DNA of 64,000 nt from Bacteroides sp. (GTDB taxonomy: Bacteria > Bacteroidota > Bacteroidia > Bacteroidales > Muribaculaceae), in NCBI GenBank assembly GCA_014802265.1, contig JAAVCP010000028.1:124001-188000 (forward strand). The letters are read 5' to 3'. The notes beneath the pieces were generated by a model that was not told the origin of the DNA, made no database searches, and saw nothing but the letters and a program-made list of their open reading frames with translations. Every line of letters starts with the position of its first letter. Positions within the stretch are counted from its first letter, which is position 1. Positions 9,681 to 18,643 of the stretch are shown here, piece after piece. The position numbers and the translations under genes were made by a program.

Positions 9681-9973
9681 AATATAGTCTTAGAGCTGAT
9701 AGTTATCTATAAGCTGGAAACATTTATCAAAACCAGGCACAGTAAGAGTGAATGGAAACCAAACCAAGTGTTGGAGAAATTTATATTGAACAGCATTTGG
9801 AAACAAGCATAAGGGAAATATAGACATACCTCTCTTAAAAAGGAATTTGAAAGTATTCTTGATCAAAAACAATAAGACATTTAATTCTAACTCAAAAAAA
9901 TTAGCAGAAAAGACGGTCTATTAACGGAATTTGCGATTTATTTATTAACTTCGCAGAAATCAAGAGAAACAAC

Positions 9974-11773
9974 ATGAATAACAATATTCATCATAGACAT
10001 TACCCTCCACTGCTATTAGTATTATTGACAATAGTATTTATAGCATTTACTGAGAGCGGTTGCCATAAGCACGATGAAAGAGCTAAGGGTAAGGAGCGCA
10101 TGCGCCTGGACAGTTTGTTCAGTAGCGCAAGTGACGCTGCCCGCAAAGATAACTTTGCGATTAGTGACTCTTTAGGCATGGTGCTTTATAAAGAGGCACG
10201 AGCTAATGGTGACAAAGTTTATGAAGCTTACGGTCTTCTCGCACGCGGTTTTTATCCGAAAACTTCAGAAGGGGGTGAAGAGCGACTTCCATTAGTACAT
10301 CAAGCTGAGGAACTTGCCCTCACTACAGATAATGATACACTCCTCTCATGGGTATATAATGTCCTCGGCATATATGCTACAGTCTATGAATGTAACTTCT
10401 CTCAAGCAAGACACTATTACTCCGAAGCAATAAAACATGCCAAACGCATCAATGCAACACAATTCATAGTATCAGCGGAATGTAACATTGCGGAGCTATA
10501 TCATTCTGTTGGCGACACCTTAGGGCATACCTACGACCTTGACATTTATAAATATGCCCTTGAAAATAATAATAAAGCTCTTCTTCTGCCGGCTGCCCAA
10601 CGTTGTGCGGAATATTATATAGAGTATTCCAATCGTCCGGAACGTGCAATGCCTTATATAAAGAGCGTCTGGGAAGCCGGGAGCGAGTATCTGTATCATC
10701 TCCTGCAGGGGAAATACTATATTGCCACCGACAGTGCCGAATTAGCACGCCACGAGCTTGAGCTGGCACTGCAACAGGAATGTATATCTCCAAATGTCTA
10801 TCTTACATACGGAAAACTCCTGAATAATCTTGGGAACTACGCGGAATCAAACAATATGCTCCGGCAAGCTGAAGAAGCCTACTATCAGATTGACAGCAGA
10901 GGATCCAGCCATATAGAGACCTGGAGAGTAATGTCTGACAATTATCGTAAACTTGACAATGTCGGTCTTGCTCTCAATTACCTCGACCTCTACATCAACG
11001 GACGCGACAGCGTCAACAATCTACGAAACCAGGAGGAAATCAACACTTATAAGGTGCGATTTGATGTGGAAAAGAAAGAGCTGGAGCTTGCCCGTAACCG
11101 TGAGACAATGAAACGACAGTCAATAACCCTTTGGGCAATAGTAATCATATTGGTGATTGCAGGAGGTTTTTACCTTTTTTACACATTGCGAAAACGCAGC
11201 ATGCATCGCCTAATTGTGCGCCAACAGAAAGATTTCTTAATGGAACAACAGGCAAAGGAAACTGACTACTCAGAAAAACCGGAGTTTTCTGAAGATTCTG
11301 ACAATTCAGACCTCTCCATCATTATAAGCCCATCTGAAGAGAAGACAAGCGTCGAGGCAGAAGAAAAACCGGAGCAGCAAAAGGGACTATCTGCGGAAAG
11401 AGCCGATGCAATCTGGGAACTTATAGAACATGAAATGAATGTGAACAAGATTTACGCCGACACTACTGTGACACGCGACATATTCTCGGAGCGCGTAGGG
11501 TGTAACCACACTTGGTTCTCTCAGGTCATTAAGGAACGCACCGGGAAGTCATATCTTCAGTTTATGAACTCCCGACGCATAAAAGAGGCGGTAAGAATCC
11601 TTTCTAATCCCACCTCTGAAATTACTCAGAAAGACCTTGCTGCAAGACTTGGTTTTCTCTCCGCATCAACCTTCTATTCCACCTTCAAACAACAAATGGG
11701 TATGTCGCCTGCCGAATACCGTAAGTTAGCATTATCAGAATCCACAAGCAATAATCCTGAAAGTATGGAATAA
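9974..11773 (+). CDS. TPR-containing membrane regulator with C-terminal AraC-type HTH
   Basis: 599 residues. A signal-anchor-like N-terminus (11-26) precedes TPR repeats (about 75-350), a coiled-coil stretch, a membrane helix (384-404), an acidic Ser/Glu-rich linker (about 425-470) and an AraC-type HTH (about 495-585, with MGMSPAEYRK at its end). Cysteine 30 follows TESG, a poor lipobox, so lipidation is doubtful. Same layout as the regulators at 222, 21268 and 26914. It precedes the secreted proteins at 12605 and 15904, separated by a toxin-antitoxin pair. The signal it senses is unknown. Confidence 0.87.
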   Translation: MNNNIHHRHYPPLLLVLLTIVFIAFTESGCHKHDERAKGKERMRLDSLFSSASDAARKDNFAISDSLGMVLYKEARANGDKVYEAYGLLARGFYPKTSEGGEERLPLVHQAEELALTTDNDTLLSWVYNVLGIYATVYECNFSQARHYYSEAIKHAKRINATQFIVSAECNIAELYHSVGDTLGHTYDLDIYKYALENNNKALLLPAAQRCAEYYIEYSNRPERAMPYIKSVWEAGSEYLYHLLQGKYYIATDSAELARHELELALQQECISPNVYLTYGKLLNNLGNYAESNNMLRQAEEAYYQIDSRGSSHIETWRVMSDNYRKLDNVGLALNYLDLYINGRDSVNNLRNQEEINTYKVRFDVEKKELELARNRETMKRQSITLWAIVIILVIAGGFYLFYTLRKRSMHRLIVRQQKDFLMEQQAKETDYSEKPEFSEDSDNSDLSIIISPSEEKTSVEAEEKPEQQKGLSAERADAIWELIEHEMNVNKIYADTTVTRDIFSERVGCNHTWFSQVIKERTGKSYLQFMNSRRIKEAVRILSNPTSEITQKDLAARLGFLSASTFYSTFKQQMGMSPAEYRKLALSESTSNNPESME

Positions 11774-11779
11774 TATCAT

Positions 11780-11787
11780 TAACTTTG
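11780..11787 (+). promoter_or_regulatory. -7 box for the mntA-hepT pair
   Basis: TAACTTTG matches TAnnTTTG and lies 18 bases before the ATG at 11806. No good TTTG was found 19-21 bases upstream. It overlaps the TTG that would otherwise be an upstream start for mntA, arguing for the ATG. Confidence 0.45.
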
Positions 11788-11805
11788 CACTCAAAATATT
11801 ATATT

Positions 11806-12108
11806 ATGCATCTCATCAGCAACAATATCAAAAAACTAATTACCATATGTCAGAAGTATAAGGTCAGAAAACTATATGCTTTCGGCTCAATCCTCACTCC
11901 AAGGTTTAATGATCAAAGTGATATCGACATTCTGGTTGACTTCAGCTCCGAAATAGACCATCACAATTATACCGATAATTATTTTGACCTATATTACGCC
12001 TTGAGAACATTGTTTGGAAGAGATATAGACCTCGTAGACGAAGCGGCAGTCAAAAACCCATTTTTCAAAGAGGAACTTGAAGAAACAAAATACCTAATAT
12101 ATGGATAG
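11806..12108 (+). CDS. mntA: MntA-type nucleotidyltransferase antitoxin
   Basis: 100 residues from the ATG at 11806. The minimal nucleotidyltransferase motif is present: GS at 27-28, then SDIDILV at 38-44, carrying the two catalytic aspartates (D39 and D41). In the HEPN/MNT type VII toxin-antitoxin systems this enzyme adenylylates the HEPN toxin near its active site and silences it. The gene overlaps hepT by 8 bases, the usual coupling. A TTG 21 bases upstream would add seven residues but lies within a promoter box. Confidence 0.85.
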   Translation: MHLISNNIKKLITICQKYKVRKLYAFGSILTPRFNDQSDIDILVDFSSEIDHHNYTDNYFDLYYALRTLFGRDIDLVDEAAVKNPFFKEELEETKYLIYG

Positions 12109-12487
12109 GAAACTACTGAAGTATCTCGCGGATATGCTTTCTTCTATTTTAGAGATAGAATCCTTTATGACAGAACGACCCAAAGAATTTGCAACATTTT
12201 GTAACGATACATTATTTCGGAGAGGTGTAGAAAGAAATATTGAAATCATAGGGGAGGCAATGAATCGAGCTTTAAAAATTAACTCTGAATTGCCGATCAC
12301 ATCTGCACGAAAAATTGTCGACACAAGAAATTTTGTAATTCACGCCTACGATTCCCTCAGACCTGATATGCTGTGGGGCATTGTAATTAACCACCTCCCT
12401 TTGTTAAAAAAGGAAATTAAAGAGATACTCTCAAGTATTGTTTTGTCAGAGGGAGAGATGAATAAAAATAGCACGGAGGAGTGCTAA
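12101..12487 (+). CDS. hepT: HepT-like HEPN ribonuclease toxin
   Basis: 128 residues, all-helical. It has the HEPN signature R-X4-H-X-Y as RNFVIHAY (R76, H81, Y83), the catalytic site of HEPN RNases, with the tyrosine being the residue adenylylated by MntA in characterised pairs. The N-terminal ERNIEIIGEAMNRA helix is also typical of the family. It overlaps mntA by 8 bases. The pair sits between a regulator and a large secreted protein, in the accessory part of the window. Confidence 0.85.
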   Translation: MDRKLLKYLADMLSSILEIESFMTERPKEFATFCNDTLFRRGVERNIEIIGEAMNRALKINSELPITSARKIVDTRNFVIHAYDSLRPDMLWGIVINHLPLLKKEIKEILSSIVLSEGEMNKNSTEEC

Positions 12488-12541
12488 AACAGCCATTCGG
12501 TATCATATTGCAGCCAATGGCTGAATTAAGAGTCTAAAAAG

Positions 12542-12572
12542 TTGTAATTTGCTATCCTTTTATATTCCTTTG
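12542..12572 (+). promoter_or_regulatory. Possible promoter for the 1056-residue secreted protein
   Basis: TTG at 12542-12544, a 20-base spacer and TTCCTTTG at 12565-12572, one mismatch from TAnnTTTG. A transcript would have a leader of about 25 nt. Confidence 0.4.
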
Positions 12573-12604
12573 CAAAAAGTTTTATTAACCAACACCAAAC
12601 GAAT

Positions 12605-15600
12605 ATGAAAGGAAAATATTCCATTATGGCATGTGTCATGGCTCTCGGAGCTGCCGGCACAACAATGTGGGCACTCTCACGACCGACAGGAAAACTCTTG
12701 AAGCCAACACTGCTTCAGCACCGTCAAGTGGCAACACTCCATAAGGCGTCTGTGCGTGCGACAGAAACCGCCTCTGCCGATGCCTCCATGTATTGGACTG
12801 TGGCAAAATCATATTATCACGATGCAGAGCTCGACAAAGAAAACGGAGACATTCGTCAGTTTGGTACCCGTGTGGAGATTGATGGCGACGTGGCAACCAT
12901 ATACGGTCTTGTTGACCTTTACTTCGATGAGGTAGACAAGGAATATGCAGTGCAGGGAAAATATAATGACCGTACCGGCACAATCACCATTGAAGGCACC
13001 CAATATGATTCTGAGAAGCCTGTCAGCTCGTTCATCAAGCTTGCCGACATGTATAGCACAACCAACGATGAAGCCTACACCATCGTACTCTTCGCCGGCG
13101 ATATGTATGGGGAGCAATTGGAGACTATTGACCAACTCGTATTCAAAGTGACAGAGGACCTGTCTACCCTCACCTCAGAGACCGGATATGGCGCATATGC
13201 TTTCAGTGCTTCCGGCAATCCAATGGCTTTCTATGACTATTACCAACCCAAAGTTAAAATGACCCTTGCAACACCTGAAGCCGGGCTCGCGGTGTCAACT
13301 GAAAACTTAAGCTTCAACGGCCTGTTCATAGCCGCCAATATGCCGGTAAAAGAGACCATATATATCTATAACCGCAGCAGTGAGGAGGCTACATTCTCGC
13401 TGTCTTCCTCCTCTTCCGAACTCACTACATCAGTTTCAGAAGGCAAGATTGCACCTTGTTCAACACGTGCAGTGGATGTAACGCTTGTGTCCTCACAACC
13501 CGGACAGTTTGAGGGCTCTTTGAATCTGACCTCTTCTGCTGCCGAACCTATCATCATATCTGCCAATGTAGAGGTATGGGAGACCCCCGACTATGCAAAA
13601 ATCACCAAAGCAAGCTCAGTTCCAATAGAGTTTGACATGTCGCCACAGTATCCTTTCGTAATCTCAGAATTTGACGGGCACATTGCAGCCAAATCAACCA
13701 ATAATGGTAAAGGAGACAACACTCAGTCTTTTTTCGTGTGTCAACTCAACGTCCCACAAGGGAAAACCGGTGTCTTCTCGTGGGATGCCGCTCAACTTAC
13801 ATCGCAGCCTAATACTCTGATGGTGTTGCTTGATGACGAGCCAATCAAATATGACTACTACGTTCAGACTTCCGAGCCGGTTGATATGTCGGGCATAGTA
13901 GCATTGGCATCAGGGAAACACGAGATAGCTTTTGTTCAGTACATTTCCATGGATTGGACTATCTATGGCAACGACTCTTTCGGATATGTATGGGGACTCG
14001 ACTTCCAACTGATGGACACACAGGCTAACTTAGCCTATTTAGAGAATGAAACCGCTGACTTCGGCACAACCTTCTATGACGGTCTGTCAGTGACTGTAAC
14101 AAGTGAGGTGACTCTCCTTAACGTAGGCTCAGCAGCTTTGAAAGTGACAGAAGTTAAAGGAAACGGCAATTTCTCAGGTCGGGTGCCCTCAATTTCCGTT
14201 CCACAAGGTGGTGAAATCACTGTGCCCCTAACATGGACCGCCGCAGCTATCGGTGAAGATACCGGAGATGTAACAATTGTCACGACTGCCGGTGAGTTCA
14301 CTGTAAAATGTAAGGGTATGGCAAACGAGCTTCCTTGTGACTACTCCAAGTTTGTGACGGAGGGTGAAATATCTTTCAATACTGATTCCGCATGGCCATT
14401 CGTAATCAGCGACAACGGCAAATATACTAACAACTCCACTTCTAATGCAGACATCGATGGCATTACTGAATCATGGCTTGAAGCCATCTTTGAGGTGCCT
14501 GAAGGAAAAGTCGGCACAATCTATTGGGATGCCATAAACTCATCTGAAGACCTCTTTGTATTCCTGGAGCAGCCCTCACTTATATCCGGCACACGCTTTA
14601 CAATTGATGGTGGTTTAGAGACAATGGTAGGCGGAGACAATGTGGCATGTGCATCATCTGACCTGTATACCCCTGAGCAGCTCACATTCAAACCCGGACG
14701 CCACAACGTAAGATTCACTTACAAGAAAACTGCCAACGAACCAAATTATGTGTTTGGCGATGACCGTCTGAAACTCTTTGAGATAGCCCTTAAACTTCAG
14801 AATGTAGACGAACATAAGGGCGCCATTTCAACTGAAAAGGCTGCATATCCCAATCCTGTATATGTTGGCTGCGCAGGACATTATCCCGTACTCATCACAA
14901 ACTATACTTCTGAAGTGCCTGAGCTTCTATCGTCACAGTGCGATGCTCCTTTCACGGCAAAGACTGTCAACGTGAAAGACGGAAACCTAAACCTTATGAT
15001 TGAGTTTAAACCAGCCATCGCCGGTGAATATGAAGGTGAGCTTACCATTTCAACTAATATTGGCGACTTCAATGTGAGCTGCAAAGGCAGTGCAGTAGAA
15101 TCTGAGCTTGGCACAGCAATCTTCTACGAGAGTTTCGAATATGCCTTCGAAGAAAATTGGGTAATAGATGATGCCAATAATGATGAAAATTCCTGGGAAA
15201 GACTCTCCAATAATATTGCCGCTTATGGCAACATGGGGCTTGCTCCTTATGATGGCAGTGAAGGACTTTTCCTAAAAGGGTTTGACCGCAACACATTCGA
15301 AAGTTTCGAGACAGATGAGTATGCCTTCACAAAGGAGATCACTATCCCTGCAGACGGTATAACCACACTGCGCTTCATGCTCCTTACCCATTCTTACTCG
15401 GAGCAATATCTCGAGATCCTTGCCGGAGAAGGTGATGACGTTTCCAACTATAATGTTATTGAGAAGATGACTTTTGACGAGCCCCTGAATAACTGGGAGG
15501 TGCGTCAGGTTAATCTGTCAGCAATGGCAGGTAAAAAAATACGTATCGCCTTCAGAGGATACGGTATCGTCAACTATATAGCTCTTGACGATGTGCTCGT

Positions 15601-15775
15601 GGCAACCACCGGCATGGTAAGCGTAAATCAGGTGAATGCCGACAAGGAAATTGTGGCTAAGGAATATTATACACTTAGTGGTGAGCGCGTGGCACAACCC
15701 GTAAAGGGTGTGAACGTAGTGGTGACCCGCTACTCCGACGGCACTTCCAAATCTGCTAAACACATCATTAAGTAA
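12605..15775 (+). CDS. Large secreted protein with repeated beta-domains and C-terminal sorting tail
   Basis: 1056 residues. A signal peptide (about 1-23) is followed by an N-terminal domain, two or three tandem beta-domains (the PDYAKI...FPFVISE block near 325-350 and its counterpart near 580-600), a choice-of-anchor J/cleaved-adhesin-like domain (about 840-1010, FYESFEYAFEENWVIDD to IALDDVLVA), and a tail with YYTLSGERV and KGVNVVVTRYSDGT ending in HIIK. The tail resembles type A type IX secretion sorting domains. It is a paralogue of the 803-residue protein at 18644. Probably exported to the cell surface; the binding partner is unknown. Confidence 0.85.
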   Translation: MKGKYSIMACVMALGAAGTTMWALSRPTGKLLKPTLLQHRQVATLHKASVRATETASADASMYWTVAKSYYHDAELDKENGDIRQFGTRVEIDGDVATIYGLVDLYFDEVDKEYAVQGKYNDRTGTITIEGTQYDSEKPVSSFIKLADMYSTTNDEAYTIVLFAGDMYGEQLETIDQLVFKVTEDLSTLTSETGYGAYAFSASGNPMAFYDYYQPKVKMTLATPEAGLAVSTENLSFNGLFIAANMPVKETIYIYNRSSEEATFSLSSSSSELTTSVSEGKIAPCSTRAVDVTLVSSQPGQFEGSLNLTSSAAEPIIISANVEVWETPDYAKITKASSVPIEFDMSPQYPFVISEFDGHIAAKSTNNGKGDNTQSFFVCQLNVPQGKTGVFSWDAAQLTSQPNTLMVLLDDEPIKYDYYVQTSEPVDMSGIVALASGKHEIAFVQYISMDWTIYGNDSFGYVWGLDFQLMDTQANLAYLENETADFGTTFYDGLSVTVTSEVTLLNVGSAALKVTEVKGNGNFSGRVPSISVPQGGEITVPLTWTAAAIGEDTGDVTIVTTAGEFTVKCKGMANELPCDYSKFVTEGEISFNTDSAWPFVISDNGKYTNNSTSNADIDGITESWLEAIFEVPEGKVGTIYWDAINSSEDLFVFLEQPSLISGTRFTIDGGLETMVGGDNVACASSDLYTPEQLTFKPGRHNVRFTYKKTANEPNYVFGDDRLKLFEIALKLQNVDEHKGAISTEKAAYPNPVYVGCAGHYPVLITNYTSEVPELLSSQCDAPFTAKTVNVKDGNLNLMIEFKPAIAGEYEGELTISTNIGDFNVSCKGSAVESELGTAIFYESFEYAFEENWVIDDANNDENSWERLSNNIAAYGNMGLAPYDGSEGLFLKGFDRNTFESFETDEYAFTKEITIPADGITTLRFMLLTHSYSEQYLEILAGEGDDVSNYNVIEKMTFDEPLNNWEVRQVNLSAMAGKKIRIAFRGYGIVNYIALDDVLVATTGMVSVNQVNADKEIVAKEYYTLSGERVAQPVKGVNVVVTRYSDGTSKSAKHIIK

Positions 15776-15832
15776 GGCTAATTTAACAAGTTATAAAATG
15801 TTAGTATTGATCGTATAAATTCATTTTCAGGC

Positions 15833-15870
15833 GCAGACCGTGGTCTCACTCGGTGAGCATCACGGTCTGC
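15833..15870 (+). other. Stem-loop in the gap before the Omp28-like gene
   Basis: GCAGACCGTG (15833-15842) pairs perfectly with CACGGTCTGC (15861-15870), with an inner stem CTCAC/GTGAG closed by a TCG loop. No T tract follows, so it may be a transcript-end structure or a leader hairpin of the next gene (start 34 bases later). Confidence 0.6.
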
Positions 15871-15903
15871 ATCAATTCTAACCCAATCAAACAAATTCAA
15901 ACC

Positions 15904-17787
15904 ATGAAACTGACAAAATACCTCGCCATTGCCCTACTGCTGCTTTGCAGCCGATTTTCAAGCCATGCTGCTGAATATGCTCTTTATGAAGATTGGAGCA
16001 CATGTGCCGACGGCAAATTGCCGGAAGGATGGACCACAACCGCCACTGACAAGACTCCCTCCGGCTATGCGGCATCATTCTTTGAATACGGAGAGGGAGT
16101 GAAAGTAATGGAGTTGCCGGGAAGCACACTGCCATACGCCGTAAGCTATTCCACCACCCTTGAAGGAGGGAAGGTAGACACACGCCTTATCAGCCCCACA
16201 TTCACCGTGCCCACAGCCGGGGCAATACTATCCTTTAGTGCTGTAAACTATAATCCGGAAGGATCCGTAGCAAATAAGATAGAAGTCCTTGTGGCGGAAG
16301 AAGACAGCAAGGAGGAATCTATTTTAATTGCACGTATACCGTCAAACAGTGTGAGCAATCCGGCTAATTATAATCTGTCGCTCGGGGCATACGCAGGGAA
16401 GGAACTCTCTCTCGTGATTGCCAACGAGGGTACCGCTGCCGGTCTGTTAGGCATCGGATCTATACTCGTCACCGAATATGTCGGTGAATTTATCGACACT
16501 ACCCCTTTATTTACCTCCACGGAAGAGAACCACAAGCTGTCAATGGCAGTCAGACTGCTTGCCCCGTGCAAAGGATTTTCTGCTACACTGACTACCTCCA
16601 CAGGAATTGAGGAGACCTATACTTCCAACAAAGACCTTAGCGAGGCTCTTAACCTATATACCCTTCCCTTTAAAAGCACCTTCTCCTTAAAGAAGGGAGA
16701 AGTGATGGAATATACTGTCAGTGTCACACCTAATATGGAAGGTGCCACTCCCCTTGTCTTGACCGGCTCAACAGGTTGTGGCGACGGTTTTCCGATGGTA
16801 TGCGTTGAGGAAGAGGGCACCGGTGAGAAGTGTGGTTATTGTCCCGGAGGTGCGGCAGGCATTGAGAAATTTTCCAATGAGTATGGTAACAGATTCATAG
16901 GCATAGGCATACATTGCACTTCAGCTTTCTCTACAGGAGTTATGGAATCCCCGACGTACGCAGAGCCTTTTGTGAATAATCCCTATTTCCCGATTGTAAG
17001 TCTTCCCTCCGCAATCTTGAATAGGAAAATATCGCAAAGTCCTACATATTTTGACGATATGGATACCGCTGTAGCAAAAATTACTGAGGAGACATCTGTA
17101 GCGGAGACACAGATAAACTCTGTAGTTTATGATGAGGATACCCACACCGTAAAGGTGCGTTTCTCCACCCGTCTTGCCCTTCCGCTCGTAGGCACTGACC
17201 TCAAGGCGGCGGTTGTGCTTTTGGCAGACAGTCTTACAGGAAGCGACATCAAGTGGTGGCAGTATGATTACTATAGTGGCACCTCCAAAGAGGATTTTCT
17301 GAAGCAAGCTAATGAGTCATGGTGGGAGTATATGAAATTTTATTGTGAGTATCCGGCAGAACTTATCTCCCCTACCGATATGACATTTAATCATGTGGCT
17401 ATGGGAATTTATCCTGACTTCTTTGGCAACGGCTGCCCGTTACGCTCTGACTGGACCGACGGAGCTGTTGATGAATCTGAAATAAGTTTTGTAATGCCAA
17501 TGCAGGAGGTTGCGGATGGCTTCGGGGTTCAGAATCCTGCGAACACCTCTGTCGTGGCACTTATATTCAATGGACGCACCGGTGAAATCATCGCGGCTGA
17601 CAAGGCTCATGCCTCAACCTATGAGGTGACAGGAATTGAGAGTATTCAAGAAGATGCCGCTCCCCTACGTTCTTACTTCATCGACATGAACGGTGTGCAT
17701 CATGCGGTTGCCCCCAAAGGTGTAAGCATAAAGGTAACCGAATATTCCGACGGCACTATACGCACTGAAAAGATTCTTACCCATTAA
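15904..17787 (+). CDS. Omp28-like secreted protein with CxxC thioredoxin-type site and sorting tail
   Basis: 627 residues from the ATG at 15904, which begins a clear signal peptide (MKLTKYLAIALLLLCSR...). An upstream in-frame GTG lies inside a hairpin and is not used here. An N-terminal beta-domain resembling choice-of-anchor modules precedes a segment with VEEEGTGEKCGYCPGG; cysteines 310 and 313 form a CxxC followed by proline, as in the Omp28/thioredoxin-like family of Porphyromonas and relatives. The tail (KGVSIKVTEYSDGTIR...) is type IX-like. Probably a surface protein; redox activity is inferred from CxxC only. Confidence 0.8.
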   Translation: MKLTKYLAIALLLLCSRFSSHAAEYALYEDWSTCADGKLPEGWTTTATDKTPSGYAASFFEYGEGVKVMELPGSTLPYAVSYSTTLEGGKVDTRLISPTFTVPTAGAILSFSAVNYNPEGSVANKIEVLVAEEDSKEESILIARIPSNSVSNPANYNLSLGAYAGKELSLVIANEGTAAGLLGIGSILVTEYVGEFIDTTPLFTSTEENHKLSMAVRLLAPCKGFSATLTTSTGIEETYTSNKDLSEALNLYTLPFKSTFSLKKGEVMEYTVSVTPNMEGATPLVLTGSTGCGDGFPMVCVEEEGTGEKCGYCPGGAAGIEKFSNEYGNRFIGIGIHCTSAFSTGVMESPTYAEPFVNNPYFPIVSLPSAILNRKISQSPTYFDDMDTAVAKITEETSVAETQINSVVYDEDTHTVKVRFSTRLALPLVGTDLKAAVVLLADSLTGSDIKWWQYDYYSGTSKEDFLKQANESWWEYMKFYCEYPAELISPTDMTFNHVAMGIYPDFFGNGCPLRSDWTDGAVDESEISFVMPMQEVADGFGVQNPANTSVVALIFNGRTGEIIAADKAHASTYEVTGIESIQEDAAPLRSYFIDMNGVHHAVAPKGVSIKVTEYSDGTIRTEKILTH

Positions 17788-17804
17788 CAAATCACATAAA
17801 CTGT

Positions 17805-17856
17805 ATTGAATTGCGGCTAAAAGTAAGTTTAAACTTACTTTTAGCCGCAATTCAAT
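17805..17856. terminator. Perfect 52-bp palindrome between convergent genes (bidirectional terminator)
   Basis: Two 26-base arms meet with no loop at GTTTAAAC (17827-17834). It lies between the Omp28-like gene (ends 17787) and the convergent HdeD-like gene (ends 17874). The loop would open to about four bases in RNA. T-rich sequence flanks either side. Confidence 0.8.
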
Positions 17857-17873
17857 TTATCCTTAAATTAATT

Positions 17874-18452
17874 TCAATAATTGTTTTTGATATTTTTGTT
17901 GATGCGACGAAGTTTTGCTGAGAGGAGAATACGATAAATGCCATAGCAAATAAAGGATATTCCAATGTATAGCCATACTGCCACCCCACCTGCTATCGGA
18001 CCGGCAAGGAATACTATAGAGCAAATTATCGTAGCAATCAGTAATGCCAGTAGCCAGCCAATCCAGAATGAGGCATAATTGTAAATCATAACTGTCTCAC
18101 AGATTGCATTTATGGCTACAAACAGGATGTAAAGACCTATTGCGTAAATAAATGCTGTGGTCATCGCTGCTACCGGGAGAGAGAACATCCACACACCACA
18201 CAAAATTTCAATAATTCCATAAGCCAGTGACCAGCCCCAGCCATAATGACCCCCAATGTTTGCAAAAGCATATACAAGGTTCACAAATCCAATGCCACAC
18301 AAGCAGATACTGAAAGCGTATGCCAATGCCGGCAACGACGATTCAGGGCTGCAGAGGCACCAAATTCCTATCGCAATTGCCACCAATCCCGTAAGCATCG
18401 GCAGCCACCAGTAGCGGGTTATACCCACATTGTTGTTGTTCAGATTTTTCAT
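17874..18452 (-). CDS. HdeD family (DUF308) membrane protein
   Basis: 192 residues from the ATG at 18452; fourteen further codons upstream lack a convincing start. Six hydrophobic helices arranged as three pairs, each with the small-residue pattern of DUF308 (for example MLTGLVAIAIGIWCLCSPE and the matching YGIIEILCGVWMFSLP), identify the HdeD family. HdeD contributes to acid resistance in E. coli; the role in Bacteroidetes is not established. The C-terminus is basic and cytoplasmic. It converges with the Omp28-like gene at a large palindrome. Confidence 0.85.
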   Translation of the reverse strand: MKNLNNNNVGITRYWWLPMLTGLVAIAIGIWCLCSPESSLPALAYAFSICLCGIGFVNLVYAFANIGGHYGWGWSLAYGIIEILCGVWMFSLPVAAMTTAFIYAIGLYILFVAINAICETVMIYNYASFWIGWLLALLIATIICSIVFLAGPIAGGVAVWLYIGISFICYGIYRILLSAKLRRINKNIKNNY

Positions 18453-18549
18453 AGTAACAAAAAGATTATTAATTAGTGTTTTATAAATAAACACTTTGCT
18501 AAGCCTAACTGTTTATGTCTCTTTAATATATTCTCCACCAAGACAAAAA

Positions 18550-18578
18550 TTTGCAGGGACTCATTGAATCCCTGCAAA
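18550..18578 (-). terminator. Terminator of the 803-residue protein gene
   Basis: TTTGCAGGGA (18550-18559) pairs with TCCCTGCAAA (18569-18578) around a 9-base loop. On the minus strand the hairpin is followed by ATTTTTGTC, a short U tract. Confidence 0.75.
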
Positions 18579-18643
18579 AAATTAACCAAATGAGATTTTA
18601 GACTGTATCTTTCTCGCAATAATCAGTCTAAAACTAATTATAC

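Noticed and set aside
9690-9872. Sixty-residue minus-strand frame after the glycosyltransferase
   Set aside because: No start-site support, no homology recognised. The opposite strand of 9710-9860 has a frame reminiscent of a decayed gene (KLETFIKTRHSKSEW) but with stops; too weak to call. I see nothing else in 9681-9973.
12490-12523. Terminator after hepT
   Set aside because: CAGCCATT/AATGGCTG can pair but the stem is short with a wide loop and no T tract.
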